This document shows positions 20,705 to 29,123 of a DNA stretch of 64,000 bases, piece after piece. Position numbers and translations under genes: made by a program. The stretch spans positions 1,448,747-1,512,746 of the forward strand of contig NZ_CP047056.1 of NCBI RefSeq assembly GCF_011065405.1, read 5' to 3'. The notes beneath the pieces are model-generated. The model was not told where the DNA came from. It saw only the letters and a program-made list of their open reading frames with translations, and made no database searches. Numbering within the stretch: the stretch's first letter is position 1; the number at the start of each line of letters is the position of its first letter. This DNA comes from Succinivibrio dextrinosolvens (GTDB taxonomy: Bacteria > Pseudomonadota > Gammaproteobacteria > Enterobacterales > Succinivibrionaceae).

Positions 20705-20874
20705 TACAGTCTTAAACCTCAATCGTGACACAACTGCAAAATTATTAAGTAATCATGCTACAGTTTTAAACCGTACCTTGCGACACCTGTAAATTAACCT
20801 TAATACAGTCGTAAACAGATATTGATACAATTCAAAACAAATCTTATACCATCAGTAAACAAAAACCTGAGACA
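20705..20874. repeat. 22-bp spaced subterminal repeats of IS21-like element 1
   Basis: A degenerate motif close to TTGATACAGTCTTAAACC recurs with its TACA/GACA core at 20705, 20727, 20759, 20782, 20804, 20826, 20848 and 20870, mostly 22 bp apart (two helical turns). IS21 elements carry multiple terminal repeats bound by transposase, and this fits that role. Confidence 0.65.
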
Positions 20875-20890
20875 CTTTTTTTGTCTCAGG
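20860..20890 (-). terminator. Terminator of the IS21-like element 1 operon
   Basis: CCTGAGACA / TGTCTCAGG 9-bp stem; on the minus strand it is followed by TTTTTG, after the coiled-coil gene. Confidence 0.85.
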
Positions 20891-20917
20891 CTTTATAAAT
20901 AAGCTTTTATAACTCAT

Positions 20918-21322
20918 TCAGAGGCGGAAGCCACAGGCTATTAGATTTTTACTCTGAATATCAATTTTCCTTTTTAGTTCGGCATTCTCTTTTTCAATTT
21001 CGTTATTCCTGAGAGTAAGCTCAATCTCCTTTTTCTTTGATTCCAATACCTGCCTGAGGCTGTCATTGTATTTGCTGTTAAGGCTCTGGTAACTTATCTG
21101 CAGATCTTCATTACGGGCCTTGAGATTACATAGTTCCTGCAAATCCTTACCGTTGGCTATCTTTTTCTGCTCATTGATATAGGTACAGAGCATGGATGTG
21201 ATATCGTAGGTAGAAACCTCAGGATCAGCAAGCTCAGTCAGTAGAGCTGGTGTCAGTTCAAGCCCTTTTTTGTAGGTTGACTCTATAATATTTTCCAACG
21301 TTAACGCTCTAAGACTGAACAC
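20918..21322 (-). CDS. IS21-associated coiled-coil protein
   Basis: Protein of 134 aa with a GTG start that shares its G with the istB stop (TAGTG), so translation is coupled. Residues 1-55 look globular (LTPALLTELADPEVSTYDITSMLCTYI); about 60-125 form a charged coiled coil. A homologue occupies the same place in IS21-like element 2 (38784-39200): shared features are the MLCxYI segment, the GK turn and LESKxxEI. Two diverged copies in the same position argue that it is part of the transposon. Function unknown; a partner or length sensor for IstB is a guess. Confidence 0.7.
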   Translation of the reverse strand: MFSLRALTLENIIESTYKKGLELTPALLTELADPEVSTYDITSMLCTYINEQKKIANGKDLQELCNLKARNEDLQISYQSLNSKYNDSLRQVLESKKKEIELTLRNNEIEKENAELKRKIDIQSKNLIACGFRL

Positions 21323-22113
21323 TATTTTGCTCCTCTTATTTCTTCAGGTCTGCCTCTCCAGGAAGCTCCAGTGAGTCTGATTTCAATATCAGAATTCCTG
21401 AATAGTCTATTACAGAAAGCATCACAAATAGGCCCCTGAGTTTTAATAACTTCCTTCATATTGCTCATTCGCAGCTGAGTGGTAATAATGGTTGCTCCCT
21501 CGTTATAGCGGGCATCAACAATCTCATTGAGTTTAGCAACGATATCATCCTCGAGCATACAACCTCCGAAATCATCAATCAGCAAAACATCTGTGCGATG
21601 CAATAATTCGCGAAAACGAATGAAGGAGTCATCAACCTTGGCATTAAGTATGGAGATAAGCTCCATCATTCTGAAATAACGCACGGTATACCCTTTTCTT
21701 ATAGCCTCAATCGCTGCTGCTATTGATAAAGCTGACTTTCCTACCCCTGTGGCTCCTGTGATTACAATGTTAACGCCCTGTTTTATGTAATTGGTTTCAG
21801 CCAGCAGAGCCAGTTTTTCAGGAAGCAATCCTTTAGGCATACTGGATGCTATCTGTGACAGATATATTTTTCGTGGTAACTTTGATTTTCTGTACAGCTT
21901 TTCAAAAGTCTTGGAGAGCTCTACTGCCTTCTGGCTTTCAAGGCATTTCTTGATCCTTTCCTCAAACTTCATTCCGTTAAATATAACTGGATTTGACATC
22001 TGATCTTCGAGCTCTGCTGCAATGCCATCGAGTTTCAAATCTTTAGCCATGGCAATCAGTTCAGACTGCTCGTTAAGTAATACGACTGGAGCATCGGTAT
22101 TAAATGATTCCAT
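21322..22113 (-). CDS. istB: IS21-like AAA+ transposition helper IstB
   Basis: DnaA/DnaC-like ATPase that loads on target DNA and activates IstA. I start at the ATG at 22113, one base after the istA stop, giving 263 aa; the frame is open 16 codons further but overlaps istA. Walker A is GATGVGKSALS, Walker B is VLLIDDFGG, and an ITTQLRMS sensor-1-like segment follows. The C-terminus SWRGRPEEIRG is shared with the decayed copy at 39181. All motifs intact, so the element may be active. Confidence 0.9.
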   Translation of the reverse strand: MESFNTDAPVVLLNEQSELIAMAKDLKLDGIAAELEDQMSNPVIFNGMKFEERIKKCLESQKAVELSKTFEKLYRKSKLPRKIYLSQIASSMPKGLLPEKLALLAETNYIKQGVNIVITGATGVGKSALSIAAAIEAIRKGYTVRYFRMMELISILNAKVDDSFIRFRELLHRTDVLLIDDFGGCMLEDDIVAKLNEIVDARYNEGATIITTQLRMSNMKEVIKTQGPICDAFCNRLFRNSDIEIRLTGASWRGRPEEIRGAK

Positions 22114-22114
22114 T

Positions 22115-23788
22115 TTAGTCCTTAACATACTGATGTGTATATGATTTATCTCCATTAGCATCTCCGAAAAGAGAAATCTGGATACCTATTTCACGGTTTA
22201 CTGGCATTGGTGGCAGTTCATTAGTGCGCTGTACATACATGCTCTTTATAAAAGGAGTATTCCAGGTCTTAGGATCAAGTTGCAGTACCTTTGCGCAGCA
22301 TTCTGATACCAGATTTTTATGTGCACATTTTTCATAAAATGAAATGACTCCTTTACAGCTTCGAAGAGCATTGAATGCTGAGCCGTTTCGTGCCTTTCCC
22401 AGTTCAATTCTGCTTACACAGAAGCGGTACAGATTTTCGTCTCCGAGATTTTTACATTTCTCGAAAAGAGCTTTCTCATCAGGAATATATTCTTTATCAC
22501 TCAGAATTTTCTGGTGAGCTTCAGGGCGATGCTCCATCAGAATAGTTGATCCACCGTCATGGTCTTTCCTTAAATGACGGGCAATCTCCACGCCTTCATG
22601 TTTAATGATTACATAGTCATTGGTTAGATAAACCTCAACCTGCTTCTTGATATACCTGTAATCAACACTGTAAGTATGCCCCTCAATCGTCAGCAGGTAA
22701 CTTCTAGGTACGGTTTTTATAATGGCATTGCCTTCAAATTCAGGAATAGTTGTTATTACTCTTGCTGCAGGCAGCTCATAGTTATGGAAAAGATAGCTGC
22801 GGGTTTTATCAATACTCTTGCGGAAAGGACCTTCATTGATTTCCTTTTCTACAAGCTCCATCAGGTGCTGACTGTGTTCGACTAAAGTCTTTACCTGAGT
22901 AAAGTCTGTTCTGTATTTTCTACACAGTTTCTCTGTTAAATTTACACTGTACTCCACGGCTGATTTGGCCTGAGGGTGATAAGGAGGCGCGGCGTCAATA
23001 CATATGCCAAGGGATGCCATATACTTTTCGAATGCCGGATTGAGAACTACATCCTTGCCTACATGAGAGGTAACCCAGGCTTTAGTGTTATCACAGACGC
23101 AGAATAAAGGAGCACGATTTTTCCAGTGTCTAATGGCATTACCAAAAACTCTGCAGCTTTCAGCTGTACACTGAGAGGTAACAAACTCTGCATACATATA
23201 ATAGCTTGCAGGCCAGACAACAACACAGCAGTTACAGGTCATTACTCCATTGTGGGTAATAACCTTAAAGGGATCACCAGAAAAATCAATTTCAACTTCT
23301 TCGCCATATTTGAAGTCCTGCGCAAAGTAAAAGTCATCAGCGGTGATTAGCTCATCTATTTCCCGCTGCAGTCGTTTATAAAAGTAAACCTTACTGAATG
23401 GCAGTGCACCGTAGCTTGCAGCGATACTAACGTATTCATCAAATACATCCTTAAGCTCCTGGTGTTTTTCAAGCATAACTTTGCCAATTTCCTTAAAGTC
23501 AGGATTAAATCTGCTGTTACGGTTGATAGTATTAGGTTTGGCATTAAGGCTTGGTTTTAAATCCGGGTAAAATTTTTCCAGTAAAACATGATCATTCATC
23601 GCATTGATTACAGCAGGATCTTTTACCCCTAAATCTGCAGCCCTGCTCAGAACTTTTCTGACCGTGTTTGTTGCAACTTCCGCTTTGCGAGCAATTCTAC
23701 GTATTGAGGCCATATGAGTTAGCCCCAAACTGCATATTAGTCTTATGGTTGAACAGGGAAGCTGTCTTTTATCTGAATTTTCGTTCAT
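22115..23788 (-). CDS. istA: IS21-like transposase IstA
   Basis: DDE transposase of 557 aa. A helix-turn-helix at about 20-60 (ASIRRIARKAEVATNTVRKVL) binds the ends. The catalytic core shows acidic residues in VEIDFSGD, VCDNTKAW and AVEYSVNLTE. GAGAGGATG lies just before the ATG. It follows the LPDF accessory gene by 60 bases and is followed by istB after one base. The core matches the copy at 39965 in order and spacing, but the proteins are clearly diverged. Confidence 0.92.
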   Translation of the reverse strand: MNENSDKRQLPCSTIRLICSLGLTHMASIRRIARKAEVATNTVRKVLSRAADLGVKDPAVINAMNDHVLLEKFYPDLKPSLNAKPNTINRNSRFNPDFKEIGKVMLEKHQELKDVFDEYVSIAASYGALPFSKVYFYKRLQREIDELITADDFYFAQDFKYGEEVEIDFSGDPFKVITHNGVMTCNCCVVVWPASYYMYAEFVTSQCTAESCRVFGNAIRHWKNRAPLFCVCDNTKAWVTSHVGKDVVLNPAFEKYMASLGICIDAAPPYHPQAKSAVEYSVNLTEKLCRKYRTDFTQVKTLVEHSQHLMELVEKEINEGPFRKSIDKTRSYLFHNYELPAARVITTIPEFEGNAIIKTVPRSYLLTIEGHTYSVDYRYIKKQVEVYLTNDYVIIKHEGVEIARHLRKDHDGGSTILMEHRPEAHQKILSDKEYIPDEKALFEKCKNLGDENLYRFCVSRIELGKARNGSAFNALRSCKGVISFYEKCAHKNLVSECCAKVLQLDPKTWNTPFIKSMYVQRTNELPPMPVNREIGIQISLFGDANGDKSYTHQYVKD

Positions 23789-23848
23789 AACATCCTCTCA
23801 TTATTTGAAAAAACATCATCATCTGATGACAGAGAGGATTTTATGGGG

Positions 23849-24442
23849 TTAAGGATAACCTCCAATCCAAAGTGAGTCCATAATGTAGGAGATAACTCTA
23901 ATGGGAGAACCTGCCTCTGTTAAAAGAAATTCTTTGCGTACATTTTCAAATCCTTCACAGGGATTCATTCTTAACCTTGTTCTGCATTCAGCCAGATTGT
24001 ATAAGGCTGATTTGACTCTTTTAAGAAATTGTCCAAGATGAATCCTCAGATAACGTGTACGTTTTGGATGATCATACTCTGCACTGATAAGCGCATCTGA
24101 TGCTGCGAGTGGAAGCTCATCAATAACTTCAGCATTCTGTATTTCTCGATTAGTAGCAATTAAAGTTTTGATGGTGTGGCGGCAGAAAGGAATAAGGAAG
24201 TCTGGAAGGATCCGGTGGTAATGGACTTTTCCATCGTAAAACAAGGCGACTTGAGGAATTTTGATAATCTGAGGAATTCCATCAAAGTCGATATAGTGTC
24301 GTTTTCTGTATCTGCCCCCAAAATACTCAGCCTTAAACTCATTTCTTAGATGACTTATACCTGCATCGGTTAAACTGAAACAATATAATCCTGATTTAGG
24401 AGATCTAGTGATCCTGAAATAATTTTGTGGTAAAGTGAGCAT
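23849..24442 (-). CDS. IS21-associated protein with LPDF motif (DUF6431-like)
   Basis: Protein of 197 aa from the ATG at 24442 (frame open 19 codons further, but that stretch crosses a hairpin). The opening MLTLPQNYFRI matches MIILPYKFFRI of the homologue at 42294. The most conserved part is HRILPDFLIPFCRHTIKTLI (near 98-117), reminiscent of DUF6431-type transposon proteins that share an LPD-F-P segment with ISL3 N-termini. No zinc cysteine pairs are evident. It is the first gene of the IS operon; its role is unknown. Confidence 0.65.
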   Translation of the reverse strand: MLTLPQNYFRITRSPKSGLYCFSLTDAGISHLRNEFKAEYFGGRYRKRHYIDFDGIPQIIKIPQVALFYDGKVHYHRILPDFLIPFCRHTIKTLIATNREIQNAEVIDELPLAASDALISAEYDHPKRTRYLRIHLGQFLKRVKSALYNLAECRTRLRMNPCEGFENVRKEFLLTEAGSPIRVISYIMDSLWIGGYP

Positions 24443-24450
24443 GAGTGTTT

Positions 24451-24492
24451 GGTTGGCCTGTCGCGGTGTGGAAATTTGCAGACAGGTCAACC
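24451..24492 (-). other. Conserved hairpin before the LPDF gene (element 1)
   Basis: Stem of 12 bp (11 matched, one mismatch: GGTTGACCTGTC / GACAGGCCAACC on the minus strand) with an 18-nt loop, ending 8 bases before the ATG. Element 2 has a hairpin of the same geometry at 42307-42346 with an unrelated stem and a similar loop. No ribosome-binding site is visible between it and the start. Confidence 0.7.
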
Positions 24493-24820
24493 CCTCCAAG
24501 TATCCTCAATAAAACATCCCTATTTAAATCCCTTTTTTCATAATTTTCAAATAACTCTCAGATTGGTTATTACAGGATTTTTCTCCCAATTTTTCTTAAC
24601 AACTTTTCACACAGGTTCTCTCCCGTTTTTTCTCCAGGTTGCCACCTAGGAAAAAACGAGGATAACCTATGGAAAAGTCTAAAAAATTGAGGGAAAATCC
24701 CCAAAAGGAAAAAAGATACATATATAGAAGTCTTCAAAAGAGGCTGTTAATAATGAAAATGGGAAGAGGAAATGGTGTATCAAGAATAACTTTATAGATG
24801 GTTCAAGATCTTCTTAAAAA

Positions 24821-25804
24821 ATGTGCTCAGAGTATGTTTTGTTATGTGCGAGATTTAGGATACCACCCATCAGTGCTCCTAACCTATATGATATTCCTGT
24901 TGTATTAAGACTTATTTACAAAGGACTCAAAAGTTATAACCTGGACTGTAATAAAACTCAAACCGTAGTACTCGAAACAGGCCAAATAATCAAAAACCTG
25001 TATGGAGTAGATAATGGTTCAGATACTGTATCTAGAATTCATTTGAGACATATCTTTCTTCTAATAAATGAGTTTTTAACAGAAGATAACAAACCAATTC
25101 TTAACTTTAAGTTGAGAAGAAATTCCCCCTGTATTCTAACCATATACCCTGCGTTTATAGTTTTCGCGAAAGCATTTTTAAACAACTGCTCGCAATATAG
25201 CGTAAGACTGTTCTCTTATGCGCAAAAAAAACTAGATCTTTTAAGAAAAAAAGAACGAGCCTATGCGATCTTTCTTGAAAAACTGTATTTTCAAGGAAAA
25301 CTAAGTTTACAAGGAGTAGCATTAAGTTCAAAGAAATTAAACAAAGAATCATCATTTTATTCTTGTAAAACAAGGATAAAGGATATGTTCAATAATCCGA
25401 AAAGCAAACATTTTTTTTCATTTAGTACATTCATAAATAAAGCAGAACAAATGCTAAAAACTCTTCATTATGATGACCTGTTTTTCTATGAATTAGCCGA
25501 TAGAACTATAAAGGAAACCAATAAATTCGGAGAATCTCAGTTATCACAATACATAAGAGCTTCTATAAAAACAGAAGCCCCTCAGAGTGACCTACCTAGT
25601 GAATCACAGCTTCAGCCACAGGATGAAGGAGCATTAGAGATTGAAAATGATGTTATTAAACAATATGAAGAAGTTCCTATAAACGCAGTGGAGCAAAATT
25701 CAAATAATTGCGAATACGTACCTATATCAATTCAATTAACAGCAGTTTGTCCCCCACCTCCTGCAAATTCCTTCATTTTAAAAAGTAACCAGAAAAGAGC
25801 TTAA
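24821..25804 (+). pseudogene. orfX, island core gene of unknown function, 5' end separated by IS21
   Basis: The 327-codon frame beginning at 24821 is the body of a gene whose first part lies before 20646; the apparent ATG is created at the IS junction, and no ribosome-binding site precedes it. The protein is rich in lysine and hydrophobic residues for about 240 aa (predicted helical), then has an acidic, proline-containing tail (PSESQLQPQDEGALE) to the end. It matches no family I recognise. Position between the AlpA-like gene and the integrase, with a 5-base gap to the integrase, suggests a role in excision, replication or regulation. Confidence 0.6.
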
Positions 25805-25809
25805 TTATT

Positions 25810-27129
25810 ATGAAGAAGTTAATTACACATAAAGAATTTATAAAGGCTGTTGAAAGCGCTATCTCACGAAACAAAAAGGCAAGCATTAACTGCGGAGGAA
25901 ACCTATTCGCAGAAATATCTGCAAAGGGGCTATGTACTTTTTATGTAAGAATCAGATCAACAACAGTTGATACAAAGAAAATGCTTGGAAGATATCCTGA
26001 TTTATCATTAAAAGATGCAAGAGAAAAAGCAAACTTAGAATTAAATAAACTAAGAATACAAAAAGAGGAAAAACAGCGACACTCAGACACTCTAACATTC
26101 GGTGCATATTCATCAATGTGGCTATCTTTCTTTAAAGTTGATCCAAAGAGCAACAATAATACACATAAAAACAATAAACGACACGATAATCTCCGTTCAT
26201 CATTAAAAATTTTAGCTGAATTGAATTCAACTCCAATAGATCTTATCAATCCCAAAACGGTTGATAAGGTGCTTAGTAAATCCGATAAACCTGCAGGAGC
26301 AAAAAGAATTGCAATTAAAGCCCTAAATCAATGCCTAAAAAGTGCTGTTGTAGACGGGATCATTGAAAAAAATCCATGTGAAAACATGCTTAATAGCCAA
26401 GGACTTATATCCCAAAAATACAGAAAACCAAAAGTAATTGGTTATGCATGGGTGGAAGCAAAATATTTGAGAGAAAAGTTCTTTGAAAAACTATCAAATG
26501 AACCATATATGCATAAGGTTTTTTATCTATTTGTTGCAATGACAAGCCTAAGAGTTGGTTCTGTAAGTGAATTAAGATGGAATTGGATTGACTACAAGAA
26601 TAAGGCGATCCATATTCCTGCTGAATATATGAAGATGAGTCGAGATTTTTCTATTCCTCTTTCTGATTTTGTTGCGTCCTTATTAAAAAGATGGGAAATA
26701 CAATGTATAAGAAATGAACAAATCAGTCCTTATGTTTTTTTTGCAAAAAGCTCATTACAAAAACCCATCAGAGTAATACAAGTTCAAGATCCAGTTACCA
26801 ATAATACGCAGAAAGAAATAACACTGCATGGATTAAGAAAATCAGCAAGAACGTGGATGGCTCAGATTGGAGTACCAGAAATCATCGCAGAATACGCTCT
26901 ATCTCATGAAGCTAAATCCTCTATGGTTGCAGTTTATAACAAGTATGATTACTTTCAGGAACGTATACCTGTTATGAGGTTATGGAATTACTACATATAC
27001 ACTCAATTACCAGAATCATTTAAAGATTTAATTGAAGATTTACCTTCAGAATATCTTGATAACTGTAAGAAAGAACTTGACGAGCTTAAATCGAAGATTT
27101 CATTCTTTGAAAAAGAGCGTAACTATTAA
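25810..27129 (+). CDS. Tyrosine-type site-specific integrase
   Basis: Phage-type tyrosine recombinase of 439 aa that would insert and excise the island. Residues about 25-100 resemble the DUF4102 arm-binding domain (RIRSTTVDTKKMLGRYPDLSL), followed by a core-binding helical domain. Catalytic residues are R248, K275, H340 and R343 (HGLR), H366 and the nucleophile Y376 (AVYNKYDY). All are intact. A coiled C-terminal tail follows. It overlaps an operon of AlpA-like gene, orfX, integrase and MobC-like gene. It lies 9 kb from either junction, unusual for an integrase. Confidence 0.92.
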   Translation: MKKLITHKEFIKAVESAISRNKKASINCGGNLFAEISAKGLCTFYVRIRSTTVDTKKMLGRYPDLSLKDAREKANLELNKLRIQKEEKQRHSDTLTFGAYSSMWLSFFKVDPKSNNNTHKNNKRHDNLRSSLKILAELNSTPIDLINPKTVDKVLSKSDKPAGAKRIAIKALNQCLKSAVVDGIIEKNPCENMLNSQGLISQKYRKPKVIGYAWVEAKYLREKFFEKLSNEPYMHKVFYLFVAMTSLRVGSVSELRWNWIDYKNKAIHIPAEYMKMSRDFSIPLSDFVASLLKRWEIQCIRNEQISPYVFFAKSSLQKPIRVIQVQDPVTNNTQKEITLHGLRKSARTWMAQIGVPEIIAEYALSHEAKSSMVAVYNKYDYFQERIPVMRLWNYYIYTQLPESFKDLIEDLPSEYLDNCKKELDELKSKISFFEKERNY

Positions 27130-27165
27130 CACAAACAATACAATCAACACATCATAAGAGTATCT

Positions 27166-27783
27166 ATGGATAACATAAAAAAGAAACGTAAGCAGTTATC
27201 TATCAATCTTGGCGAATACCACGACGATTGGATTGCTATTTCAAATCATTTTGGAGTTAAACCAACCTCTTTTGTTGCTGCAATAATAAAAAACACTATT
27301 GATGAAGTTAAGAAACCAAACGAAAAAATTGTTTTAAAAATAGAAGAACTGGCAGAATATATCCAAGATGAAAGAAAAACCAATATCTATTTGAGATTGA
27401 ATCAAGAAGAAACAGCTGCTCTTGAACATTTTGCAGCACACATTGGTCGTTCAAAAACTCAAGCAGTTATATCTATCCTTAGATCCTATCTTGCAAATCA
27501 ACCAAGCTACACTTTAGACGAAGCAGATGCTCTTGAAACATCCAATGAAGAGCTTCGTATGATTGGAGTTAATCTAAATCAGGTGGCTCACAGAGTTAAT
27601 AAGATGGAATTAAATACCTTCTCAAATCATGATGTTGAGGATTTAAAAGAGCTCATGAAACAATTAAATAAAAAAGCAGATACTCTATCTCAAGAAGTAA
27701 AAGAACACACAAAGAAAGTCTGGAATTTACTAAATGCTGGTCGATATAGAGCATCCTTTATAATAAAAGGAGATGAGAAATAA
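27166..27783 (+). CDS. Tandem ribbon-helix-helix, MobC-like mobilization protein
   Basis: Protein of 205 aa. Two ribbon-helix-helix-like units are visible: about 8-50 (LSINLGEYHDDWIAISNHFG) and about 65-110 (IYLRLNQEETAALEHFA, then GRSKTQAVISILRSYL). The stretch MIGVNLNQVAHRVNK (about 137-151) is the hallmark of MobC-type relaxosome accessory proteins, followed by a coiled coil. MobC-type proteins bind oriT and help the relaxase nick. The iteron array begins 5 bases after its stop and an oriT-like site follows at 28499, but the relaxase gene expected downstream is missing. Tandem RHH units could bridge neighbouring iterons. Confidence 0.75.
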   Translation: MDNIKKKRKQLSINLGEYHDDWIAISNHFGVKPTSFVAAIIKNTIDEVKKPNEKIVLKIEELAEYIQDERKTNIYLRLNQEETAALEHFAAHIGRSKTQAVISILRSYLANQPSYTLDEADALETSNEELRMIGVNLNQVAHRVNKMELNTFSNHDVEDLKELMKQLNKKADTLSQEVKEHTKKVWNLLNAGRYRASFIIKGDEK

Positions 27784-27787
27784 TAAA

Positions 27788-28307
27788 GTGATAAATCTCG
27801 GAGACTGCTAAACGGCATATCTATGCGCTTTATGGGCAATAAAGTGATAAATCTCGAAAAAAAGAGAAAGCCTAAGTAAATGTATCTCTTTAATTTAAAA
27901 AGAGATAAAAGTCGGAATCCAAGAAAGGCTTAAATATGCGCTTTGTAATAAAAAGAGATAAAAATCGGAAAAAAGAGAAAGCCTAAGTAAACGTATCTCT
28001 TTAATTTAAAAAGTGATAAATCTCGGAGACTGATAAACGGTATATATATGCGCTTTATTGGCAATAAAGTGATAAATCTCGGAAAAAAGAGAAAGCCTAA
28101 GTAAATGTATCTCTTTAATTAAAAAAGAGATAAAAGTCGGAATCCAAGAAAGGCTTAAATATGCGCTTTGTAATAAAAAGAGATAAAAATCGGAAAAAAG
28201 AGAAAGCCTAAGTAAACGTATCTCTTTAATTTAAAAAGTGATAAATCTCGGAGACTGATAAACAGCATATCTATGCGTTTTATGGGTAATAAAGTGATAA
28301 ATCTCGA
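27788..28307. repeat. Ten-iteron array with a 225-bp higher-order repeat
   Basis: Ten 14-bp iterons (consensus GNGATAAANNTCGR) start at 27788, 27844, 27902, 27955, 28013, 28069, 28127, 28180, 28238 and 28294. Spacings repeat as 56, 58, 53, 58 bp, so every fourth iteron is exactly 225 bp on. Two iteron classes alternate in pairs (GTGATAAATCTCGG and GAGATAAAAGTCGG/GAGATAAAAATCGG). The spacers are also repeated and contain AGAG/CTCT inverted repeats. Likely a protein-bound centromere, origin or relaxosome platform; the adjacent RHH protein is the obvious binder. Confidence 0.85.
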
Positions 28308-28498
28308 AACATATTCAACAATTATTTATCTAACTTATTATGTTATTAACAACATAAACCTGTTTTAACATACTAATTACCAATAAAAAAAGTTTTTTGG
28401 TGGTAAAAAGGTGGTAAAAAGCAGTTAAAAAACATGCAAATAACATGTTAATTACCACTAAAAAGAGGTAAAAAACAGGTATACAACCACTAAAAACT

Positions 28499-28640
28499 GC
28501 AAGGGTCACTTGCGACAAAAAACTTCAGTTTTTTTGTGTTTTCCATAATCAAAATATTTTTATTTTGCCCTCGGAGAGCAGGAGGCAGCTTTAGAGAAAT
28601 GCAGTGCATTTTGCAACAAAGTGCCTATCCTGCCCTAGTA
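28499..28640 (+). other. Origin-of-transfer-like region with RP4-type nick sequence
   Basis: TATCCTGC at 28626-28633 within CCTATCCTGCCC matches the IncP/RP4 nic consensus YATCCTG|Y, with the nick expected between 28632 and 28633. Fifteen bases upstream lies the inverted repeat AAATGCA-G-TGCATTT (28597-28611), where a TraJ/MobC-type protein would bind. A second inverted repeat GCAAG/CTTGC is at 28499-28513. Between the iteron array and here (28308-28498) there are repeated GGTGGTAAAAA and CCACTAAAAA words but no gene. Confidence 0.65.
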
Positions 28641-28667
28641 TTTTTTGAGTAAATTTAACAATAAAAC

Positions 28668-28681
28668 TTGGTCATGACCAA
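28668..28681. promoter_or_regulatory. Palindrome TTGGTCATGACCAA followed by T-run
   Basis: Perfect 14-bp palindrome followed by ATTTTTT-like sequence, downstream of the oriT-like site. It could be a regulator site or a short terminator. The rest of 28641-28905 is AT-rich with a small GC-rich hairpin (GCC..AAGGAGGC) near 28840 and no gene. Confidence 0.4.
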
Positions 28682-28905
28682 TTTTTTAAATTATTAATTC
28701 CAACGTTTTAGGATGAATTATTACAATAAGGATTTTCACATTATTGTTATGAAAATACACTGAACGACATGTTTTTTTATCTTGCTATTTTTTTATAAAA
28801 CAATACGTTATTCAGGATCTTGAAAAAAAATGCCCCCCTTACAAGGAGGCTCCAAAAATCTCGTTATAGAATTCTGTTTCCAAAGTATTTTAGAGGAAAC
28901 TTACT

Positions 28906-29076
28906 ATGAAACTTTTAAATACACCGTCTATTCATCTTTTCGCAATTGAGCTATATGCAAATTCAAAACAGAATTTAAGGGATTATTTTGGTTTTACTCA
29001 TCCAGGAAAAACAAAATATAGGTTGTTCCTTAATCCTGATTCATCTGTCATCCAATTATATTTGTCGCATTTTTAA
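28906..29076 (+). CDS. Small ORF, 56 aa, unknown
   Basis: ATG at 28906 preceded by AGAGGAAAC, a reasonable ribosome-binding site, opening MKLLNTPSIHLFAIELYANS and ending in SVIQLYLSHF. No signal peptide or known motif. Composition is protein-like, but it stands alone between the oriT-like region and a MITE-like repeat, so it might be a remnant. Confidence 0.4.
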   Translation: MKLLNTPSIHLFAIELYANSKQNLRDYFGFTHPGKTKYRLFLNPDSSVIQLYLSHF

Positions 29077-29123
29077 TTAAGGGAAATTTGTTTAGACTCT
29101 TTTACAAGAGCATTTTTTCTTAT

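Larger units (their letters stand above)
20647..24815. mobile_element. IS21-like element 1 with four genes
   Basis: About 4.17 kb between AAAAAA copies (20641-20646 and 24816-24821). Terminal sequences correspond as imperfect inverted repeats: CATGAACC followed 26 bp later by CTTGAACC on the left, CTTGAACC then CTTGATACA on the right in reverse complement. Excision rejoins orfX in frame, which supports these ends. Minus-strand gene order is accessory LPDF protein, istA, istB, coiled-coil protein. The 323 bp right of the hairpin (24493-24815) hold no gene. Confidence 0.78.

Noticed and set aside
27788-28307. CRISPR-like array of short repeats with regular spacing
   Set aside because: The spacers are themselves repeated (225-bp superperiod), the repeats are only 14 bp, and no cas gene is present.
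28330-28518. 62-codon minus-strand frame upstream of the oriT-like site
   Set aside because: It is low-complexity from poly-A/T repeats, has no ribosome-binding site, and overlaps repeat words.
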